Shown here: positions 28,219 to 39,928 of the stretch, piece after piece
Position numbering within the stretch: position 1 is the stretch's first letter
How the letters are laid out: the number at the start of each line of letters is the position of its first letter
Assembly: GCF_001667035.1 (NCBI RefSeq)
Contig: NZ_LZIR01000070.1
Span: 62,001-126,000 of the forward strand
DNA length: 64,000 nucleotides
Direction: 5' to 3'
Origin: Mycobacterium sp. 852002-51057_SCH5723018
GTDB taxonomy: Bacteria; Actinomycetota; Actinomycetes; Mycobacteriales; Mycobacteriaceae
Translations under genes and position numbers: made by a program
Notes under the pieces: generated by a model
What the model was told of the DNA's origin: nothing
Database searches by the model: none
The model's input: only the letters and a program-made list of their open reading frames with translations

Positions 28219-28653
28219 TTAAAAGTCCTTGAATACCACCGCGGTGGCGCCGCTGATCTGCATGACCGTCACCCGCTCGCCCGGCTCGTACACATCGTCG
28301 TCGTTGAAGGGCCGCGCCGTCCACACCTGGCCGTCGAGCTTGACCTGGCCCTCGTCGCGAGCGACCCGGTCCAGCACCAGCGCGCTCTTGCCCTGCAGCG
28401 CCTCGATGCCGGTCGGCAGCCCCTTCGCCGGGGTCAGCCGACGCCGCAGCGCGGGCCGCACCAGGACCAGCAGCAAGACGGACACGACGAGGAACACCGA
28501 CGCCTCGGCCCAGACCGGCCATTCCAATAGCCAGCTGCAGCCCGCGGTGGCCAGCGCCCCGCCGGCGAGCATCAGCAAGGACATGTCGCCGGTCAGCGCT
28601 TCGGCGCCGGCCAGGACCAGCCCGAATATGAGCCAAATCACCGCGGCGGGCAT
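28219..28653 (-). CDS. NfeD-family membrane protein
   Basis: A 144-residue protein with three predicted spans (about 3-20, 24-40, 47-66) and a C-terminal OB-fold domain (about 80-143). [20 protein letters not shown] and [13 protein letters not shown] are typical of NfeD-C. It forms an operon with the stomatin-type gene and should be its partner. It is the short form without the ClpP-like protease domain. ATG at 28653 is picked to begin the first span; upstream codons overlap the divergent gene's promoter. Counterpart of Rv1487, same length. Confidence 0.93.
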   Translation of the reverse strand: MPAAVIWLIFGLVLAGAEALTGDMSLLMLAGGALATAGCSWLLEWPVWAEASVFLVVSVLLLVLVRPALRRRLTPAKGLPTGIEALQGKSALVLDRVARDEGQVKLDGQVWTARPFNDDDVYEPGERVTVMQISGATAVVFKDF

Positions 28654-28710
28654 GCGGTCAGAATACGCGTGATCGGCCTTTGCGGGACCAAACAACTACA
28701 CTCCGAGATC

Positions 28711-29628
28711 ATGTGGTGTCCCAGTGTTTCGCTGTCCCTGTGGGCCAACGCCTGGCTCGCGGGCAAGGCCGCGCCCGATGACGTCTTGGACGCGTTATCC
28801 CTTTGGGCGCCAAAACAATCCGTCACCGCGTATGATGCCGTCGCCGCGGGCCACACCGGACTGCCGTGGCCCGACGTGCACGACGCCGGGACGGTCACGC
28901 TGTTGCCGACGCTGCGCGCGGCCGTCGGCCGGGCATCGGCGCCGTCGCCCGGCGTTCCGGGGCGTTTGCGGGGCACGATCAACGTGGTCGTGCCGGTGCC
29001 CGGCGATGTCCGCGGCCTGGCGCCCGGCACGCAGTTCGGGCGCGATGCCCTCGCCGCGGGCGAGGCGGTCATCGTCACCAACCCCGACCATCCCGGCACC
29101 GCCGTCGGGCTGGTCCCCGAGTTCTCCTATGGCGATTCGGAGGAAGCCGACGACGACATCGTGCCGGAGTTGTGCGCGCTGGCGTGGACGGTGTACTCGC
29201 TGCCGGGGGCGCCCGTGTTCGACCACTACGAGCTGGGCGACGCCGAATACACGCTGCGGTCGGCCGTGCGGTCGGCCGCCGATGCGCTCGGCGAGATCGG
29301 GCTGGGCGCCGCGTCCGACGTCGACGATCCGCGCGGGCTCGTCGAGCAGCTGCTGGAATCCACACGGCAACACCGCATTCCGGACCACGCGCCGTCGCGC
29401 GCGTTGCGGGTGCTGGAAAACGCCGCCCACGTCGACGCCATCATCGCGGTCAGCGCGGGGCTGAGCCGATCGTCCGACCTCCCCGGGGACCGCATCGCCG
29501 TCGGTATCACCCAATCGTCGTCGCAAGCGCAGATCGCCACCGATGCGCTGCGCCCGCTGACCACGGTGGTGCGGTCGGCGCGGATCGCCGCGGTGAACGC
29601 CATCCTGCACTCGGCCTGGGCCGAGTAG
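28711..29628 (+). CDS. Conserved hypothetical protein (Rv1486c type)
   Basis: A 305-residue soluble protein conserved in mycobacteria at this position. It opens [20 protein letters not shown] and contains [16 protein letters not shown] and an acidic stretch [15 protein letters not shown]. No signal peptide, membrane span or catalytic motif is recognised. ATG at 28711 is chosen by similarity to the known start; an in-frame upstream start at 28669 overlaps the nfeD start region. It is divergent from nfeD and convergent with hemH, separated from hemH by a palindrome. Function unknown. Confidence 0.85.
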   Translation: MWCPSVSLSLWANAWLAGKAAPDDVLDALSLWAPKQSVTAYDAVAAGHTGLPWPDVHDAGTVTLLPTLRAAVGRASAPSPGVPGRLRGTINVVVPVPGDVRGLAPGTQFGRDALAAGEAVIVTNPDHPGTAVGLVPEFSYGDSEEADDDIVPELCALAWTVYSLPGAPVFDHYELGDAEYTLRSAVRSAADALGEIGLGAASDVDDPRGLVEQLLESTRQHRIPDHAPSRALRVLENAAHVDAIIAVSAGLSRSSDLPGDRIAVGITQSSSQAQIATDALRPLTTVVRSARIAAVNAILHSAWAE

Positions 29629-29677
29629 GGCGCTCGACAGCCAAGTGCCCTGGGCGGCGAGTGTGAGCCGACGGCGT

Positions 29678-29734
29678 CCAGTGTGAAGCGGTGGCGGGAC
29701 TGCTCGGCGTGTCGCCGCCCACGTTTCACTCTGG
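29678..29734. terminator. 57-bp imperfect palindrome between convergent genes
   Basis: Arms beginning CCAGTGTGAAGCG and ending ACGTTTCACTCTGG are complementary with a few mismatches and continue inward through TGGCGGG/CGCCGCCC. The hemH stop codon lies inside it (29726-29728), and it sits just past the end of the Rv1486c-type gene. It probably acts as a bidirectional terminator for the convergent pair. There is no T-tract, as is common in mycobacteria. Confidence 0.5.
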
Positions 29735-30742
29735 AGGACTTGGGAGTGCCGCGCAGTGCGGCGGCCGGCACGGCGCGCCGTTGACGCTCGCGAGGCAGCC
29801 CGGAACCGGGTCGGGTCCGCTGACCCGTTCGGGCTTTCGGTCGTGGCGGAGTTCGTCGATCAGGCCGGCGGCCAGCCGCGCGAATCGGCGGTCCGCGTTG
29901 GGCGTTGCCGCGCGCGCGAATGCCACCCCCGCCGCCTCGGCTTGTGATCGCAACTCGTGGTCGAGGTCCCAGACGACCTCGATGTGGTCGGCGACGAACC
30001 CGATCGGGCAGACGATGACAGCCTTGACGCCCGCGGCTTCCAGCGCGCTCAGGTGGTCGGCGACGTCGGGCTCCAGCCACGGGATCTGGGGCGGCCCGGA
30101 GCGCGACTGCCAGACCAGGTCGTAATCGTCATACCCGGCGGCCGCCGCGACCAGCATTGTGGCGTAGGCGACCTGGCGGCTGTACAGCCGAGGCCCGCAG
30201 CGTTCGTCGGCGGCCAGCGGGACGGAATGCGCGGTGAACACCAGCCGCGCCTCGGCCGGTACGGTTTGGGCGGCCGCCGCGATGGCACCGGCGAACATCT
30301 CCACGAAGAGCGGGTGGTCGAAATACGGGCGCAGCTTGACCAACTCCGGCGCGTCCGGACCGGCCGCCCGACGCGCCCGGGCGATGTCTTCGGTGTATTG
30401 CGTGCAGCTGGAATACCCACTCCATGCCGACGTGGTGAACACCGCCGCGCGACGAATGCCGTTGTCACGCATGGCCGTAACGGCGTCTTCGACGTAGGGT
30501 TCCCAGTTACGGTTGCCGAAATAGACCGGGAGGTCCAGTTCGGCGCGCAGCTCGGCGATCAGCGCGCGGTTGATCGCGTTGATCGGTGACACCCCGCCGA
30601 AATGCAAGTAGTGCTCGGCGACTTCGTCCAGGCGCTCGGCCGGCACGTTGCGGCCGCGGGTGACGTTCTCCAGAAACGGCCGCACCTGCTCGGGGCCCTC
30701 CGGCCCGCCGAAGGACAGCAGCAGGACGGCATCAAAAAGCAC
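29726..30742 (-). CDS. hemH: Ferrochelatase (coproporphyrin/protoporphyrin type)
   Basis: A 338-residue enzyme inserting Fe2+ into the porphyrin at the end of haem synthesis. The N-terminus [18 protein letters not shown] is the family start. [30 protein letters not shown] and [15 protein letters not shown] (with the metal-binding His) are present, as is [17 protein letters not shown] with the second active-site region. GTG start. It follows inhA by 16 bp, completing fabG1-inhA-hemH as in M. tuberculosis. Actinobacterial enzymes act on coproporphyrin III. The C-terminal CRPPHC-like cysteines ([11 protein letters not shown]) recall the cluster ligands seen in actinobacterial ferrochelatases. 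Confidence 0.97.
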   Translation of the reverse strand: MLFDAVLLLSFGGPEGPEQVRPFLENVTRGRNVPAERLDEVAEHYLHFGGVSPINAINRALIAELRAELDLPVYFGNRNWEPYVEDAVTAMRDNGIRRAAVFTTSAWSGYSSCTQYTEDIARARRAAGPDAPELVKLRPYFDHPLFVEMFAGAIAAAAQTVPAEARLVFTAHSVPLAADERCGPRLYSRQVAYATMLVAAAAGYDDYDLVWQSRSGPPQIPWLEPDVADHLSALEAAGVKAVIVCPIGFVADHIEVVWDLDHELRSQAEAAGVAFARAATPNADRRFARLAAGLIDELRHDRKPERVSGPDPVPGCLASVNGAPCRPPHCAALPSPPE

Positions 30743-30758
30743 GGTATTCCATTGCGCC

Positions 30759-32380
<1,622 letters not shown>

Positions 32381-32422
32381 TCACCGCGGAACGGCCGAAA
32401 TCGCCCCGCTTCACACCGCGCG

Positions 32423-32470
32423 CGTAACGCCATGGCGAAGAATCGACCAGAATTTCGCCGTGGCGTTACG
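32423..32470. repeat. Palindromic repeat family A, copy 1 (14-nt loop)
   Basis: Arms CGTAACGCCATGGCGAA (32423-32439) and TTCGCCGTGGCGTTACG (32454-32470) pair over 17 bp with one G-T wobble around a 14-nt loop. It is followed by CCCGCG, as are copies 2 (33344-33391) and 3 (43327-43380). It lies between fabG1 and the DUF559-like gene, 38 bp before that gene's start. Confidence 0.8.
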
Positions 32471-32508
32471 CCCGCGGCGCTGTCGGTGACCGTCGGCACA
32501 CTTCCGCC

Positions 32509-33348
32509 ATGACAGACCCGTTCCTGGGCAGCGAAGCCTTAGCGGAAGGCTGGTTGACCCGCCATCAACTGCGTAGCCGATACGTTGCGCTTCATCAAGA
32601 CGTATATGTTCCGCGAAATGTCGACATGACCGCCGTATTGCGCGCGAGAGCCTGCTGGCTGCGCTCGCGCCGTCGCGGCGTCCTGGCAGGATTCTCCGCC
32701 GCCGCGCTTCATGGCGCTCGGTGGATCGACCCGTCGCGGCCGGCCGAGATCATCGACACGAACCGCCGCAAGACCCCCGGGGTGCATGTCTGGGAAGAGC
32801 GCATCGAGCCCGACGAGATCGCCATCGTTGACCGCATGTGCGTCACCACACCGGCGCGCACCGCACTCGACCTGGCCCGCCGCTATCCCAGGGGCGTCGC
32901 AATCGCCGCGGTGGACGCATTGATGCAAGCGACCGAGTTGAAGATGGCCGACGTTGAGCTGCTTGTCGACCGCTACCGCGGCCGTCACGGTATGCGAGCC
33001 GCTAGATCGGCCCTCGAGCTGGTCGACGGCGGAGCCCAATCGCCGAAGGAAACGTGGCTACGCATGCTGCTGACGAGTGCCGGCTTTCCACGACCGCAGA
33101 CGCAGATCGCGGTGCGCAACGAATGGGGTTGGGCCGAAGCGTATTTGGATATGGGGTGGGAGGAGATCAAGGTCTCGGTCGAGTATGACGGGGATCAGCA
33201 TCGATCCAGCCGATATCAATACGTGAAGGACATTCGGAGGCTGGAGATGCTGGAGCGTTACGGGTGGATCGTGGTCAGGGCCATCGCCGAAGACCACTCC
33301 GACGACATCATCCGCCGAGTGGCCCTCGCGCGAGCCCGCCGCTCGTAA
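32509..33348 (+). CDS. AbiEi-like/DUF559 nuclease-fold protein
   Basis: A 279-residue protein. The N-terminal region (about 1-80: LTRHQLRSRYVALHQDVYVP, then AGFSAAALHGARW) resembles the winged-helix/AbiEi-type antitoxin domain. The C-terminal ~90 residues (KVSVEYDGDQHRSSRYQYVK, then RLEMLERYGWIVVRA) have the DUF559/Vsr-like PD-(D/E)XK pattern, with Glu-Tyr-Asp and downstream charged residues. It may be a nuclease or a degenerate relative; activity is not shown. ATG start. It is transcribed against fabG1 and the VWA gene, and its TAA stop lies inside a palindrome. Two near-identical palindromes bracket the gene. M. tuberculosis has an ORF of the same orientation here (Rv1482c, from memory); whether it is homologous I cannot verify. 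Confidence 0.8.
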   Translation: MTDPFLGSEALAEGWLTRHQLRSRYVALHQDVYVPRNVDMTAVLRARACWLRSRRRGVLAGFSAAALHGARWIDPSRPAEIIDTNRRKTPGVHVWEERIEPDEIAIVDRMCVTTPARTALDLARRYPRGVAIAAVDALMQATELKMADVELLVDRYRGRHGMRAARSALELVDGGAQSPKETWLRMLLTSAGFPRPQTQIAVRNEWGWAEAYLDMGWEEIKVSVEYDGDQHRSSRYQYVKDIRRLEMLERYGWIVVRAIAEDHSDDIIRRVALARARRS

Positions 33349-33391
33349 CGCCAGGGCGAGAAATCGAGCCGAGAATCGCCATGGCGTTACG
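33344..33391. repeat. Palindromic repeat family A, copy 2 (14-nt loop)
   Basis: Left arm CGTAACGCCAGGGCGAG (33344-33360) and right arm ATCGCCATGGCGTTACG (33375-33391) enclose a 14-nt loop. The loop contains AATCGA at the same place as copy 1. The TAA stop of the upstream gene (33346-33348) is part of the left arm. Followed by CCCGCG. Likely also works as a terminator between the convergent DUF559-like and VWA genes. Confidence 0.8.
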
Positions 33392-33411
33392 CCCGCGAGG
33401 CGGGCGAACAG

Positions 33412-34419
33412 CTAGGTGGGCAGGCGGCGGTTGATCAGCAGCGCCGCCAGCCCGGCAAGCGCCAGCACCAGCGCCCCCAGCCGCAGCCAGCCCGTGCTGG
33501 CGTCGCCCTTGATCGTCTCGTAGCCGATCTGCTGTTGCAACGACGCGTAGACGGCCTTCAGCTCGGCCAGGCTCGCGGCGTTGTACCAATTGCCGCCCGA
33601 GAGCTCGGCGACCTTCCTCATGGTGGAGTCGTCGACGGGGACGGGCTGGCGCTGGTCGTTGATCTCAACGAAGCCGTAGGGGGTTCCGAACGAGATCGTC
33701 GAGATCGGCACGCCCTGGTCCTTGGCGGTGCGCGCGGCGGTGAACGCACCCTTCGGGTTGTCCGGGTTGGTCGGCATCGTCTCCTTGCCGTCGGAGAACA
33801 ACACGATGCGCGCCGGCGGCGGTTTATCGCCGCCGCCGATCACCGCGCCCACCGTCGCGATGGCCTGCAACGCGGTGAAGATGCCCTCCCCGGTGGCCGT
33901 GCGGTCGGCGAACTGCAACCTGTCCAGCGCGTTCTTGGTCGCGTCGCGGTTAGTCGTCGGGGACACCAGCACCGTCGCCGTGCCCGCGTACTCGATCAGC
34001 CCCAGGTTGATGCCCGGCGTCAGCTCGTCGGCGAACTGCTTGGCGGCCTCCTGGGCGGCGGCCATCCGGTTGGGCTGGACGTCGGTGGCGCGCATCGACT
34101 GCGACACGTCGATCACCAGCATCACCACCGCGCGGTTGCGCGGGATGCGGACGTCGTTGGTGGGCCCCGCCATCGCGATGGTGAACAGCAGCAGAGACAA
34201 CACCAGCAGGATCGCCGGCACGTGCCGCCATCGGGAAGGCCGCTGCGGGGCGACGCTCTCCAGCAGCTCCATGTTGGCGAACCGCAGCATCCGCCGCTGG
34301 CGCGCCAGCTGCAGCAGGATGTAGAGCGCGGCCAGCCCGAAGACCACAAAGAGAAAGAGGAAGAACCACGAATGCGCGAAGCCCGACAGCGTCATCGGGC
34401 CCAGCAGGGGCACTGTCAT
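33412..34419 (-). CDS. VWA-domain membrane protein (BatA-like, Rv1481 type)
   Basis: A 335-residue protein. Two N-terminal spans (about 10-28 and 58-78) and a C-terminal span (about 312-330) frame a von Willebrand A domain. The intact MIDAS is [10 protein letters not shown], followed by TPTTN-type and FSDGKET metal-site loops. With the upstream DUF58 and MoxR genes it forms the MoxR-DUF58-VWA module, thought to act as an AAA+ chaperone system on envelope or metal-binding clients. It follows the DUF58 gene by 7 bp. ATG start. Counterpart of Rv1481. Confidence 0.95.
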   Translation of the reverse strand: MTVPLLGPMTLSGFAHSWFFLFLFVVFGLAALYILLQLARQRRMLRFANMELLESVAPQRPSRWRHVPAILLVLSLLLFTIAMAGPTNDVRIPRNRAVVMLVIDVSQSMRATDVQPNRMAAAQEAAKQFADELTPGINLGLIEYAGTATVLVSPTTNRDATKNALDRLQFADRTATGEGIFTALQAIATVGAVIGGGDKPPPARIVLFSDGKETMPTNPDNPKGAFTAARTAKDQGVPISTISFGTPYGFVEINDQRQPVPVDDSTMRKVAELSGGNWYNAASLAELKAVYASLQQQIGYETIKGDASTGWLRLGALVLALAGLAALLINRRLPT

Positions 34420-34426
34420 TAACGCG

Positions 34427-35376
34427 TCACTGCCGCCCCGCGAGCGCCCCGCGCCGGCGTGACTCGACGAAACGGACGATGTCCGCGATCCAATCGCGGT
34501 CGGTGCGCAGCGTCAGCACCGGTGCCCCGCAGCTTCGGATGGTGCGGGACACCTCGGCGCGGTGCGCCGCGGCGGCCTTGGCGAAGTCGTCGCGCAGCTG
34601 GGCATCGATGGTGAACTCCCGCGTGACGCCGGTTTCGGCGTCCTGCAGCACGACGTCACCGATGTCGGGCAGTTCGACGTCGCGGGGGTCGAGGACCTCG
34701 ATGGCCAGCACCTCGTGGCGCGCCGCGATGGCCCGCAGCGGGCGCATCCAGTTGATCGGACCGAGGAAGTCGCTGATGATCACGGCCATTCCGCGGCGGC
34801 GTTCCGGCCGGCGCAACGCGTCGATCGCCGTCGCCAGATCCCCGCGCACGCCGACCGGCGCCTTGGGCGTGGTGGCGATGGTCCGCAGCAGCGTCTGCTC
34901 GTGCTGGCGCCCGGAGCGGGCCGGCACGCGGGTGAGGGTCGCGCCGGTGGCGATGATCGCGCCGAGCCGGTTGCCGCCGCCGCTGTTGAGGTAGGTGATC
35001 GCCGCCGCGGCCGCCACCGCCAGGTCGCGCTTCTCGCACACCGTCGTGCCGAAGTCCAGGCTGGCCGACATGTCGACCACCATCCAGGTCTCCAGCTCGC
35101 GGTCGGCGATCATCTGCCGGACGTGCGGGTGCATGGTGCGCGCGGTGACGGCCCAGTCCATCCGCCGGACGTCGTCGCCGGGCTGATACTCGCGCGACTC
35201 CCCCGGCTCGCTGCCCGGTCCCGGGATCAGGCCGAGATGATCGCCGTGCAGCACCCCGTCGAGCTTGCGTTTGACCGTGAGCTCGAGCGTGCGCAGCGCC
35301 GCCGACAGCTTCGGGTCGTCGATCTGCCCGCGCTCAAACGATGGCGGGTGGCGCACCGCCGGCTTCTGAGGATCGG

Positions 35377-35380
<4 letters not shown>
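34427..35380 (-). CDS. DUF58 domain protein (Rv1480 type)
   Basis: A 317-residue cytoplasmic protein with the DUF58 core [17 protein letters not shown] near residue 85 and a VWA-like fold after it ([13 protein letters not shown] holds a DxSxS motif). These proteins partner MoxR ATPases. The GTG start overlaps the moxR1 TGA by 4 bp (GTGA), giving tight coupling, and the VWA gene follows at 7 bp. Known in M. tuberculosis as a conserved hypothetical in the ripA-ripB-moxR1 operon. Client unknown. Confidence 0.94.
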
Positions 35381-36516
<1,136 letters not shown>

Positions 36517-36658
36517 CAAGAACCCTCCACAGCTCATTGGGACACGACTGCTGCACGACCGATGTCGTGGGGCAGCAACGTGCCCGCGTCCAACTATTCC
36601 AGGCCTGCCGAAATCCGTCGACGCGCCGTTCGAGCAGCCAACGGGCGGCACACCTGGG

Positions 36659-37399
36659 TCAGTACTCGATGATCCTAGTCAGGAACGGCGTCATGCCGGG
36701 CTTGCGAACCGGGCTGACGGTGACCTTGCCGGCCAGTGACGACGCCTCCAGCATCTGACCGTTGCCCAGATACATGGTGACGTGCTGGCTGCCGTTCGGC
36801 CCGTAGAAGATGAGGTCGCCGCGCCTGGCCTGGTCTTGGGGGATGTGGCGGCCGAAGTTGTACTGGTCGCCGGAGAACCGCGGGATCAGCACGCCGACCC
36901 CCGCGAACGCGTAGCGCATCAGGCCCGAGCAGTCGAAGCCGTTGATGTTGGCGCCGTCGCCGACGCCCTTGCTGGGACCCTGCAGCGAGCCGCCGCCCCA
37001 GGAGTACGGGACACCCATCTGCGACCCGGCGCGCTTGATCACGTACTCGATGGCCTGGCGGCCGTTGGCCCGCGGGATGCGGCTGGGGCTGGTGGCGTTG
37101 GGGTCGGCCGCGGGGGGCGGGGTGTTGCCGCCCAGGTTGATCCCGAGCCCACCGAGGAACTGCTTGCCCAGATCCAGCGTGGTCTGGGTGGCCTGGGCGG
37201 TGGCCTGCAACGACGCGTTGGCGACCGCGAGCGGATCCCCCGGGGCGCCGGCGCTGACGGCGGCCGGCAGCGTGGGATCCCACTGGCCGGGGTCGGCCGT
37301 GGCGGGGCTCGCCACAGACAACATCAGCCCGGTCACCACGGCGGTGATCACCCCCAGCTTGAGAGCCAGGTTGATTAGGCGAAACGCGTTGCGGCGCAT
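36659..37399 (-). CDS. ripB: NlpC/P60 peptidoglycan endopeptidase RipB
   Basis: A 246-residue secreted hydrolase cutting the D-Glu-mDAP bond of stem peptides. The signal peptide (about 1-35) ends near ASPATA-DPG. A short linker precedes the NlpC/P60 domain with Cys157 (FDCSGLM), His206 (GSQHVTMYLG) and acidic Glu218 as the active-site set. It lacks the coiled coil of RipA and so resembles an unregulated catalytic unit. ATG at 37399 follows GAGGAG; 24 bp after the ripA stop. Same operon, highly similar catalytic domain, probably an old tandem duplication. Confidence 0.96.
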   Translation of the reverse strand: MRRNAFRLINLALKLGVITAVVTGLMLSVASPATADPGQWDPTLPAAVSAGAPGDPLAVANASLQATAQATQTTLDLGKQFLGGLGINLGGNTPPPAADPNATSPSRIPRANGRQAIEYVIKRAGSQMGVPYSWGGGSLQGPSKGVGDGANINGFDCSGLMRYAFAGVGVLIPRFSGDQYNFGRHIPQDQARRGDLIFYGPNGSQHVTMYLGNGQMLEASSLAGKVTVSPVRKPGMTPFLTRIIEY

Positions 37400-37423
37400 G
37401 GCTCCTCGTCTAGTACTCACTCG

Positions 37424-38851
37424 TCACCACTCGATGTAGCGGATCACGTAGGGCGTCATGCCGCTGGTGCGCACCGGCGCCACCCGGACCTTCAAACCGA
37501 TGTCGGGGGCCTCGAGCATCTGGCCGTCGCCGAGGTAGATCGTCACGTGCTGGCTGCCGCCCGGGCCGTAGAAGATGACGTCGCCGCGGCGCATCTGCGA
37601 CGACGGGATCTTGCGGCCCAGGTTGTACTGCGAACCCGAGTAGTGCGGCAGCTTGATGCCCACGCCGGCGAATGAATACAGGACCAGCCCCGAACAGTCG
37701 AAGCCGGTGATCCCGGCTCCGGAGTCGATGCCCTTGCTCGGGCCTGCGGCGTTGCCGCCACCCCAGGAGTAGGGAACCCCGATCTGCGACATGCCGCGCC
37801 GGATCACGTACTCGGTGGCCTGCCGCCCGTAGACGCGCGGGATCCGGGACGGGCGGCCCGGGGCGGCGTTGGTGATGCCGGTGTCGTCGGGTCGCAGGAT
37901 GCCCATCTGCTGCAGGAAATTGCGCCCCATGCCGGCGGTGACCTGCGTCGACGTCGCCGAGATCCCCAGCACCTGGTTGATCACCGCGATCGGGTCGCCC
38001 TGGACGTTCGCGCTGGGCACCATGGGCAGCGTCGGGTCCCAACCATCCCACTGACGACCGCCCGAGGGCCGCGCGGCGGCCGGTGCGCCGGGATCCCACC
38101 GGTCGCCCGTCGTCGGGACGGCGCCGCCGCCCCTGCCCGCCGCCCATTGCAGCTTGGCCGCCTCGAGCTTCGCCTGGGCATCGTCGCGCTCGGCGGCCAG
38201 GCGGACGACCTGCTGACGCTGCTCGTCGAACTTGCGCTTGGAGTCGGTGAGCGCCGCCACCGCGCCGTCCTGGCTGGCCTTGGCGTCGGCGGCGGCCTTG
38301 TCGGCCTTCTGCTTGGCCAGCCGCGCCGCCGATTCCTTGTTCACCTGCTCGGTGCGGGCCCGCTGCAGGTTGTCCATCACCGCCTGGGAGCTGGCGGTCA
38401 GGGTGCGGGCGGCCGATTCGGTGGCGATGATGTCTTCCGGGCTGGTCGCGGTCAGGTAGCTGCCCGACGGGCCGTTCATGTAGGTGGCCGCCGCGAAGGT
38501 GTTGAAGCGCTGCTGGGCCCCGGCGATCGCCGCGTTGGCGTCCTTGACCGCCTGCTGGCTGGCCTCGAGGTTGTGTTCGGCGGCGGTCGCATTGTCGCGG
38601 GCGCTCTCCACGTCGACGAGGGCCTTGTTGACGCTTTCCTGCTGCGTCTCGATTTGCGCGGTCATGTCTTCCAGCCGCTGGTTGGCCCTGGCGACGTTGG
38701 CGATCATCGCGGCCAGGCCGTCGGCGGCGGGGTCGGCCTCCGCCAGCCCGGGGGTGCCCACGAGCAGGGCCGCGCACAAGACCGGGGGTATGAGCGTCCG
38801 GACCAGCCTGACGGCGGGTCGCGCAGAAGAGCCACACCGGGTGCGTCTCAT
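37424..38851 (-). CDS. ripA: NlpC/P60 peptidoglycan endopeptidase RipA
   Basis: A 475-residue secreted hydrolase required for daughter-cell separation in mycobacteria. The signal peptide (about 1-39) ends near LAEA-DPA. A long coiled coil (about 45-240) keeps the enzyme inactive by blocking the active site and likely binds FtsX-like partners. A Pro/Gly-rich linker follows, then the NlpC/P60 domain with Cys386, His435 and Glu447, equal to Cys383/His432/Glu444 of M. tuberculosis RipA. The upstream region holds two GTCACA boxes consistent with MtrA control. Counterpart of Rv1477. Confidence 0.97.
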   Translation of the reverse strand: MRRTRCGSSARPAVRLVRTLIPPVLCAALLVGTPGLAEADPAADGLAAMIANVARANQRLEDMTAQIETQQESVNKALVDVESARDNATAAEHNLEASQQAVKDANAAIAGAQQRFNTFAAATYMNGPSGSYLTATSPEDIIATESAARTLTASSQAVMDNLQRARTEQVNKESAARLAKQKADKAAADAKASQDGAVAALTDSKRKFDEQRQQVVRLAAERDDAQAKLEAAKLQWAAGRGGGAVPTTGDRWDPGAPAAARPSGGRQWDGWDPTLPMVPSANVQGDPIAVINQVLGISATSTQVTAGMGRNFLQQMGILRPDDTGITNAAPGRPSRIPRVYGRQATEYVIRRGMSQIGVPYSWGGGNAAGPSKGIDSGAGITGFDCSGLVLYSFAGVGIKLPHYSGSQYNLGRKIPSSQMRRGDVIFYGPGGSQHVTIYLGDGQMLEAPDIGLKVRVAPVRTSGMTPYVIRYIEW

Positions 38852-38948
38852 ACGGCTCAGGTCTCCTACGGCTCAACGCGGACGGACGGCGCCACGCACA
38901 CGTTTTCCGAAGGCGCCATAAACAACACGAGCATCATTTGCACCGTAC

Positions 38949-38981
38949 GTCACAGGGGACGCCGGGGAAACGTTCGTCACA
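38949..38981. promoter_or_regulatory. GTCACA boxes upstream of ripA, possible MtrA sites
   Basis: GTCACA occurs at 38949-38954 and 38976-38981, about 100-130 bp upstream of the ripA ATG, in an AT-richer region. MtrA of mycobacteria is known to bind GTCACA-type repeats and to regulate ripA. The 27-bp spacing is wider than the usual tight direct repeat, so this is only a candidate. Confidence 0.4.
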
Positions 38982-39080
38982 AACTGCACTCTTGACGTGC
39001 GTTTAATGTGACCGAACGGTGATCTATCGTGTTTGCCGCGAGGGGCTGTGCGTCAGAGCCGGCCGAGCCGGATGGCGCGG

Positions 39081-39623
39081 TTAGACGGCGTTATCGGGCG
39101 CTTCCGTCGCCGCTTCCGGCGCTCCCTCCGACGTTGCTGCACGCTTTCCGCGCAACTGCAGGAACCGGGTGCCGGCGGCCGCCGCGAAGACGGCAATCAG
39201 CAGCAATATCGTCAGCCCGGTCCACGGAAACTCGGGCGTTTCCAGCTCGTGCAAAAAATGCTGCGCCGAGACCACCGGGTTGCCCGTCTTGGCGATGTCC
39301 TCGCCCGCCTCGAGAGTGACGCGCGGGAACTGCGTGCTGTAGCTGCCAACGAAATTCGGGCTCAGCGTCAGGACCGTCGCGTCGTGGTAGTCGGCGCCGA
39401 CCACGGTCGAGATGTCGCGCAACGGAGTGTCGTTCGGCGGGTTGTGGTCGAGCAGCACGATCTTGAGGTTGATGCCCTTGGCGTGAGCCTCGTTGACCAC
39501 ATCGAGCAGCCCGGGCGCGGCGGCCGGCGTCGCGCTGACGCCGTCGGCCGCGACCTGGGCCTTGATCGCCGTCATGTCGACGTCTTGCGGAATGTAGAGC
39601 GGCAGAAACTCGTACCCCGTCAT
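39081..39623 (-). CDS. Conserved membrane protein (Rv1476 type)
   Basis: A 180-residue protein. Residues 1-125 form a hydrophilic alpha/beta domain ([20 protein letters not shown], then [16 protein letters not shown]), followed by one span (about 135-158) and a short cytoplasmic tail rich in Ala/Glu. The topology suggests the domain is outside. ATG follows GGGAGGAAAC. It precedes ripA in the same direction with a 229-bp gap, so it is near but perhaps not in the same transcript. Conserved next to ripA across mycobacteria; function not established. Confidence 0.85.
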   Translation of the reverse strand: MTGYEFLPLYIPQDVDMTAIKAQVAADGVSATPAAAPGLLDVVNEAHAKGINLKIVLLDHNPPNDTPLRDISTVVGADYHDATVLTLSPNFVGSYSTQFPRVTLEAGEDIAKTGNPVVSAQHFLHELETPEFPWTGLTILLLIAVFAAAAGTRFLQLRGKRAATSEGAPEAATEAPDNAV

Positions 39624-39694
39624 GTTTCCCTCCTGCCCAGTGCTACAGGCACCGTACGCGATTCGGGTTCGCCGGATCGCGCGGTGGCATGCCG

Positions 39695-39751
39695 CGACAC
39701 ATAAACCTCGCACACGACTCGCCGACGCGGGTCGACGTGCGTTATGTCTCG
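39695..39751. repeat. 57-bp palindromic repeat family B, copy upstream of acn
   Basis: Outer arms CGACACATAA and TTATGTCTCG pair at 9 of 10 positions; the centre CGACGCGGGT is shared with the copy at 62776-62832. Both copies are 57 bp, have the same orientation relative to the downstream gene and lie upstream of a start codon (acn; ctaA). It occupies part of the 305-bp divergent gap 39624-39928, in which I see no gene. Confidence 0.6.
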
Positions 39752-39928
39752 CCGCGTGACACGCCCGGGCAGCCCGATAACGCGATTCGCCGCAGGGGGT
39801 TTAAACGTGCGCCGGACGCGACAAGACTGGAACTACGAGCGCCCGGCGTAATGCAGGACAAGCGTACTGTTAAAGTAACACCGCCGACACGGCCCGTCGG
39901 CGGAAGAACTAAATCCTTGGGAGTTGAA

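Noticed and set aside
38852..39080. A c-di-AMP (ydaO-type) riboswitch before ripA
   Set aside because: The conserved ydaO core sequences are not seen; only GTCACA boxes stand out.
39689..39928. N-terminal extension of aconitase to 39689
   Set aside because: It runs through a palindromic repeat and lacks conservation; GTG at 39929 begins the known protein.
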